9,771 nucleotides of DNA from Lachnospiraceae bacterium (GTDB lineage: Bacteria > Bacillota > Clostridia > Lachnospirales > Lachnospiraceae), in NCBI GenBank assembly GCA_017959525.1, contig JAGDAL010000112.1, forward strand, positions 1-9,771, given 5' to 3'. Below, piece after piece: positions 6,726-9,771 of the stretch. How positions within the stretch are numbered: the stretch's first letter is position 1; every line of letters begins with the position of its first letter. Under the pieces are notes generated by a model, which did not search any database, was not told where the DNA came from, and was given only the letters and a program-made list of their open reading frames with translations. Both the position numbers and the translations under genes were made by a program.

Positions 6726-7653
6726 ACATGCTTAAAGATTTTAAATCCTTTACTAAATTATCCAGCTCAACGTCCAGACTACAGTCGAAAACACCACCGT
6801 CTGTCTCAATCAGACATTGATGGATATCCAACACCGGATCGCGAATGATATCCAGCTGCAAGTCGTTGCCGACCTTCTCCTGTAACTGAGACTTATATTG
6901 ATTCAAGAAATCAAAGTTCTCATCGTTAACTTTGATTAAGAATTCTCGGCTGTTCTCAATGTTAATCAATGCATTGTCAATCAAATGCAATAACAAATCT
7001 TTCTTGTTGCCAAACTGGATCAAAAAGAAGCGCTCCATTACTTCGGTAATGACATCCACAAGCTCACTCTCCATGGTACGTTCTTTTTCTTCGAACTGCG
7101 CCTGCAGATTCTGTCGCTCAATTTCCAACTCATCCTTCTTGGCGTTGAACTCATTCATGGCATCTGCCAGTCCCTCTTGGTATCCGACCTTCTTGCCTTC
7201 TTCCTCGTAGTGACTCTTCAATGCCTCTGCCTGTTCCTGGGCTTCCGCAATAATTGCATCCGCTTCCTCACGGGCGTTTGCAATCATCTCATCCGCCTGG
7301 GCCTGGATGGCTTCCATATCTACAAAAGCTTCTTCTGCTTCCTCTTCGGCTTCTTCTACCTGATGAATCACAGGATTGCCTTCATCATCGATTACAACAA
7401 GCGGCGTTCCGTCTTCATCCAACGGCAGAAGCACATGACCTTCCTCATCGGACGGATACACGGTATTTCCGTCTTCATCCACTTCAATGGCCGCAAAAAA
7501 ATCATCGATTTTCTGCTGACGGAAATCGTCCTTGCGCTTAATAATCTCCTGCTGGAATTCTTGAATACGTTCCTGAATACGGTCGTTATAATCCAGACTC
7601 AGCTTATGTTCTTCATCATCCGGGACAACCTGTCCCTTATATACCTTATACAA
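6724..7653 (-). CDS. fliH: Flagellar assembly protein FliH (export ATPase regulator), TTG start
   Basis: FliH is the cytoplasmic, elongated dimeric partner of the export ATPase FliI, linking it to the rotor and export gate. The protein has 309 residues. Order of parts: a charged N-terminal helix (about 15-55), four consecutive ten-residue repeats starting DE(D/E)G or DDEG (59-98), a Glu-rich stretch (99-109), an alanine-periodic helix (about 114-145, such as IANAREEADAIIAEAQ) comparable to the GxxxG/AxxxA helix of FliH and ATP-synthase b/E-type stalks, a long coiled coil (about 147-198), and the FliH/SctL C-terminal domain ending with RDPVLDIHQCLIETDGG (271-287). The start is TTG (7653-7651): an in-frame TAG directly precedes it and the next in-frame Met is residue 113. 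A GGAGGTGA element 8 bases upstream supports it. It overlaps the end of fliG by 8 bp. Identity rests on the C-terminal domain and on position before fliI. Confidence 0.93.
   Translation of the reverse strand: MYKVYKGQVVPDDEEHKLSLDYNDRIQERIQEFQQEIIKRKDDFRQQKIDDFFAAIEVDEDGNTVYPSDEEGHVLLPLDEDGTPLVVIDDEGNPVIHQVEEAEEEAEEAFVDMEAIQAQADEMIANAREEADAIIAEAQEQAEALKSHYEEEGKKVGYQEGLADAMNEFNAKKDELEIERQNLQAQFEEKERTMESELVDVITEVMERFFLIQFGNKKDLLLHLIDNALINIENSREFLIKVNDENFDFLNQYKSQLQEKVGNDLQLDIIRDPVLDIHQCLIETDGGVFDCSLDVELDNLVKDLKSLSM
7360..7479 (-). repeat. Four tandem 30-bp units coding a decapeptide repeat in FliH
   Basis: Four consecutive ten-residue units start DEDG, DEEG, DEDG and DDEG at FliH residues 59, 69, 79 and 89, each with a hydrophobic second half (for example DEDGTPLVVI). 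At DNA level each 30-base unit opens with GATGA followed by a GA-rich triplet and GG, while the remainder has diverged, pointing to an old in-frame duplication or to selection on the protein pattern. Confidence 0.8.
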
Positions 7654-8656
7654 CTAGGTCGTCACCTCCACCTCTGGAAATAACAATCTCAGAAGCATCC
7701 TCCAACTTACGGATAACACCAACAATCTTCTGCTGTGCTTCTTCTACGTCCTTCATACGAACCGGTCCCATGTAGTCCATGTCTTCCTTGATCATAGAAG
7801 CAAGACGGGAGGACAGGTTCTTGAAGATCACATTCTGAACCTCTTCGTTCGCACCCTTAAGTGCAACACCAAGGTCAGAGTTCTCAACATCACGCAGCAC
7901 ACGCTGAATGGAACGGTCGTCGAGAAGAAGGATATCCTCGAAGACGAACATCTTCTTGCGGATTTCTTCGGACAACTCCGGTTCCTCGATTTCCAAGGTT
8001 TCCATGATACGCTTCTCTGTACCACGGTCTACTGCATTCAAGATAGCAACAACCGCATCGACACCACCGGCAATGGTGAAATCCTGATTGATCAAAGATG
8101 ACAGCTTGCGCTCTAATACACGCTCTACCTCTTTGATAACTTCCGGTGACGTACGGTCCACCATGGCAATACGCTTCGCAACATCGGCCTGTTTTTCCGG
8201 AGGCAATGCTCCCAAAATCATAGACGCCTGTGCTGCCGGTAAATAAGACAGAATCATGGCGATAGTCTGTGGATGCTCATCCTGGATGAAGTTCAATACC
8301 TGAGACGGCTCTGTCTTACGAATGAACTCAAACGGACGAACCTGCAAGGATGCGGTCAACTTCGTAATAACGCGCTGCGCCTCATCGCTACCAAGTGCAG
8401 TCTCCAACAACTCTTTCGCATATCCGATACCACCTTCGGCAATGTACTGCTGTGCCAGGCAGACCTGATAGAATTCATTGATAACATCTTCTTTGATCTG
8501 TGGAGATACGCTTCTGGTATTGGCAATCTCCAAGGTCAACTCTTCAATCTCTTCTTCTTTGAGATGTTTAAAAATAACGGCGGACTTCTCCGGACCCAAC
8601 GTAATGAGCAGAATCGCTGCTTTTTGGACGCCGGTTAATTCATCAATCTCTGCCAT
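7646..8656 (-). CDS. fliG: Flagellar motor switch protein FliG
   Basis: FliG sits on the cytoplasmic face of the MS ring, binds FliF through its N-terminal domain and FliM through its middle and C-terminal domains, and contacts the MotA stator to produce torque. The 336-residue length is normal for the family. Seen in the protein: the N-terminal FliF-binding domain (about 5-100), the middle-domain EHPQT motif (127-131), a GG hinge (197-198), the MFVFEDI motif (236-242), then LLDDRSIQRVLRDV (244-257), which carries the charged torque-helix residues, and an RGGG near the C-terminus (328-331). The start ATG is fixed by GGAGG (8662-8666) five bases upstream. It begins 1 bp after fliF stops, and its last 8 bp overlap fliH. 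The GGAGGTGA serving fliH is embedded in the codons for the conserved RGGG segment. Nothing is missing or broken. Confidence 0.98.
   Translation of the reverse strand: MAEIDELTGVQKAAILLITLGPEKSAVIFKHLKEEEIEELTLEIANTRSVSPQIKEDVINEFYQVCLAQQYIAEGGIGYAKELLETALGSDEAQRVITKLTASLQVRPFEFIRKTEPSQVLNFIQDEHPQTIAMILSYLPAAQASMILGALPPEKQADVAKRIAMVDRTSPEVIKEVERVLERKLSSLINQDFTIAGGVDAVVAILNAVDRGTEKRIMETLEIEEPELSEEIRKKMFVFEDILLLDDRSIQRVLRDVENSDLGVALKGANEEVQNVIFKNLSSRLASMIKEDMDYMGPVRMKDVEEAQQKIVGVIRKLEDASEIVISRGGGDDLVV
7662..7669 (-). promoter_or_regulatory. Strong ribosome binding site for fliH, embedded in fliG
   Basis: GGAGGTGA on the minus strand matches the 16S anti-Shine-Dalgarno tail almost fully and ends 8 bases before a TTG codon at 7653. 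An in-frame TAG (7656-7654) immediately precedes this TTG, so no upstream start is possible. The same bases encode part of the conserved glycine run near the FliG C-terminus, so protein conservation and translation initiation share the sequence. Confidence 0.75.
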
Positions 8657-8657
8657 G

Positions 8658-9771
8658 TCAACCTCCCCAGTCCTCGTTTAACCAGTTGCGTAACAGTGAT
8701 GCCACGGCCTCCGGATTCTCGTCAACAAACTTTTCAATGAGGATACGTGTCTCAGACTTCTCGCTGAATCCAATATCCTCCAAATTCTCCTGTTCCTGTT
8801 CTTCGAGAAGATCCTCCACGGAAATCTCCTCTGCCACTTCCTCTTCCCGCTCCACACGCAAAGAACGGAATACAACAAATCCAAGCATAGCAAGAATCAG
8901 CACTGCAATGACAATCTGTAAGATGCTCATCAAATCGATGGCACTCTCAGAATACTGGAACATCGGCTGCTCATATGCAATCACGGAAATATTGGCAACC
9001 GGAATACTAGTGGCGTTGGAAATGGCATTGATAATATCTTCATCCACATCGGTACGCACCTGATCCTTATTCTGCTCCACGAATTCATCAAAGGTCATCT
9101 CATCCAAAGTGCCGTTGGCCTTCAATGTGTCCTCGTTGTAAACTACATAGTTATAAGCCACAACAGAAATAGAGGAGGTGTCATAATTCACAGCTCCCGC
9201 AGCTTTCTTGGTAGTGGTGATGGTCTCATTCGGAAGATAATCCCAATTTTCATCACTGGAAGAAGATTCGGAAGTATTCCCTTCTTCCATAACATAGGTG
9301 GTGTCATCATTGGAATCCGTTCCCGGAGTTCCTGCAACACCGTTGGTGCTCTTGGTGGTAGACTTGGAATAGCTATCCAAGTAACCTTCCTCACGACCTT
9401 CTGCTACGTCATATTCATATCTGGTACGTTGCTCGTCAGAGAAATCCATATCCAGATTGGCCTCTACACGAACATTATCAAACAAGGTAGAACCATCGTT
9501 ACTGCCGGATAAAATCGTCTTAATCTTCTGGGCAGCAATACGCTCCGCATCCCGCTTCACCTGCTGATTGGAAGATGCAATACCGGCTGCGGTAGCTTCG
9601 TCTCCACCGGAGAACAATACATTACCTTCACCGTCAATAATGGTAATATTCTCCGTTGTCTTGTTACCAAGACCGGTTGCAATCATATGAGCAATACCGT
9701 TAGCCTGATCAACGGTTAACGGTCCGCCAAGTTCCAACTTCACGCTGGCATAGGAATCCTCTTTCTGGGAG
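8658..9771 (-). CDS. fliF: Flagellar MS-ring protein FliF, C-terminal part (5' end outside window)
   Basis: FliF forms the MS ring in the cytoplasmic membrane, the base on which the rotor and export gate assemble. About 370 residues are visible. The reading frame runs open to the window edge: nine codons (SQKEDSYAS) precede a GTG at 9743, and ASVKLELGG matches the internal FliF 'ASV.L' region, so that GTG is not the start and roughly 170 N-terminal residues, including the first membrane helix, lie outside. Visible parts in order: the region ending in ENITIIDGEGNVLF, the FliF C-terminal domain with VRVEANLDMDFS (about 100-111), a GVAGTPGTDSN segment (about 144-154) followed by an acidic/serine-rich linker, a second membrane helix (about 277-302), and a cytoplasmic acidic tail ending NWLNEDWGG, the FliG-binding end. 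The stop TGA lies 1 bp before the fliG start, and the fliG ribosome binding site lies within the last fliF codons, which suggests translational coupling. Confidence 0.97.
   Translation of the reverse strand, partial: SQKEDSYASVKLELGGPLTVDQANGIAHMIATGLGNKTTENITIIDGEGNVLFSGGDEATAAGIASSNQQVKRDAERIAAQKIKTILSGSNDGSTLFDNVRVEANLDMDFSDEQRTRYEYDVAEGREEGYLDSYSKSTTKSTNGVAGTPGTDSNDDTTYVMEEGNTSESSSSDENWDYLPNETITTTKKAAGAVNYDTSSISVVAYNYVVYNEDTLKANGTLDEMTFDEFVEQNKDQVRTDVDEDIINAISNATSIPVANISVIAYEQPMFQYSESAIDLMSILQIVIAVLILAMLGFVVFRSLRVEREEEVAEEISVEDLLEEQEQENLEDIGFSEKSETRILIEKFVDENPEAVASLLRNWLNEDWGG

Noticed and set aside
7177..7683. Plus-strand open frame of 168 codons with hydrophobic stretches
   Set aside because: Antisense shadow of the Glu/Asp-rich part of fliH; the apparent hydrophobicity comes from the complement of acidic codons.
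8658..9743. GTG at 9743 as a true fliF start
   Set aside because: The frame is open to the window edge and the residues before it (SYAS) continue the FliF 'ASV' motif, so the gene is cut by the window, not truncated.
1..9771. Defence system, prophage, insertion sequence, CRISPR array or tRNA
   Set aside because: Every substantial stretch is accounted for by flagellar genes on one strand; no repeats with spacers, transposase, recombinase or tRNA-like cloverleaf was seen.

Overview
The window is a stretch of a bacterial flagellar (fla/che-type) operon, read entirely from the minus strand. In transcription order (high to low coordinates) it holds fliF (5' end outside the window), fliG, fliH, fliI, fliJ, a ylxF/motE-like membrane protein gene, fliK, flgD, a small conserved 'flagellar operon protein' gene (TIGR02530-type) and flgE (3' end outside the window). 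This is essentially the gene order of the Bacillus subtilis fla/che operon. Strong GGAGG-type ribosome binding sites, short intergenic gaps, moderate GC content and protein styles such as the short FlgD with a helical tail suggest a motile Clostridia member, most likely Lachnospiraceae (Roseburia/Butyrivibrio/Agathobacter-like). The genus is an inference from style, not from a search.

Layout: 8658-9771 fliF (MS ring); 7646-8656 fliG (rotor/switch); 6724-7653 fliH and 5371-6684 fliI (export ATPase and its stator-like regulator); 4910-5356 fliJ (export coiled-coil stalk); 4131-4889 a single-pass membrane protein with a coiled coil and MgtE-N-like helical repeats; 2483-4021 fliK (hook-length ruler and substrate-specificity switch); 1800-2468 flgD (hook cap scaffold); 1393-1788 the TIGR02530-type protein; 1-1235 flgE (hook protein). 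The genes follow assembly order: basal body ring, switch, export ATPase complex, hook-length control, hook cap, hook. Genes are separated by 1-40 bp (fliG and fliH overlap by 8 bp), except for two larger gaps: 109 bp before fliK and 157 bp before flgE. Both contain perfect inverted repeats, so they are the likeliest places for post-transcriptional tuning. No stretch over 300 bases lacks a gene, and no clear sigma-A or sigma-28 promoter was found inside the window.

I did not find a new biological system. The points worth a second look are local: a four-fold decapeptide DE(D/E)G repeat in FliH, a TTG start for fliH with a Shine-Dalgarno embedded in the FliG RGGG-coding sequence, a FlgD C-terminal tail that resembles a helical repeat of Gram-positive surface proteins, the poorly characterised YlxF/MotE-like and TIGR02530 genes, and possible RNA structures before fliI, fliK and flgE, the last able to pair with the flgE ribosome binding site.
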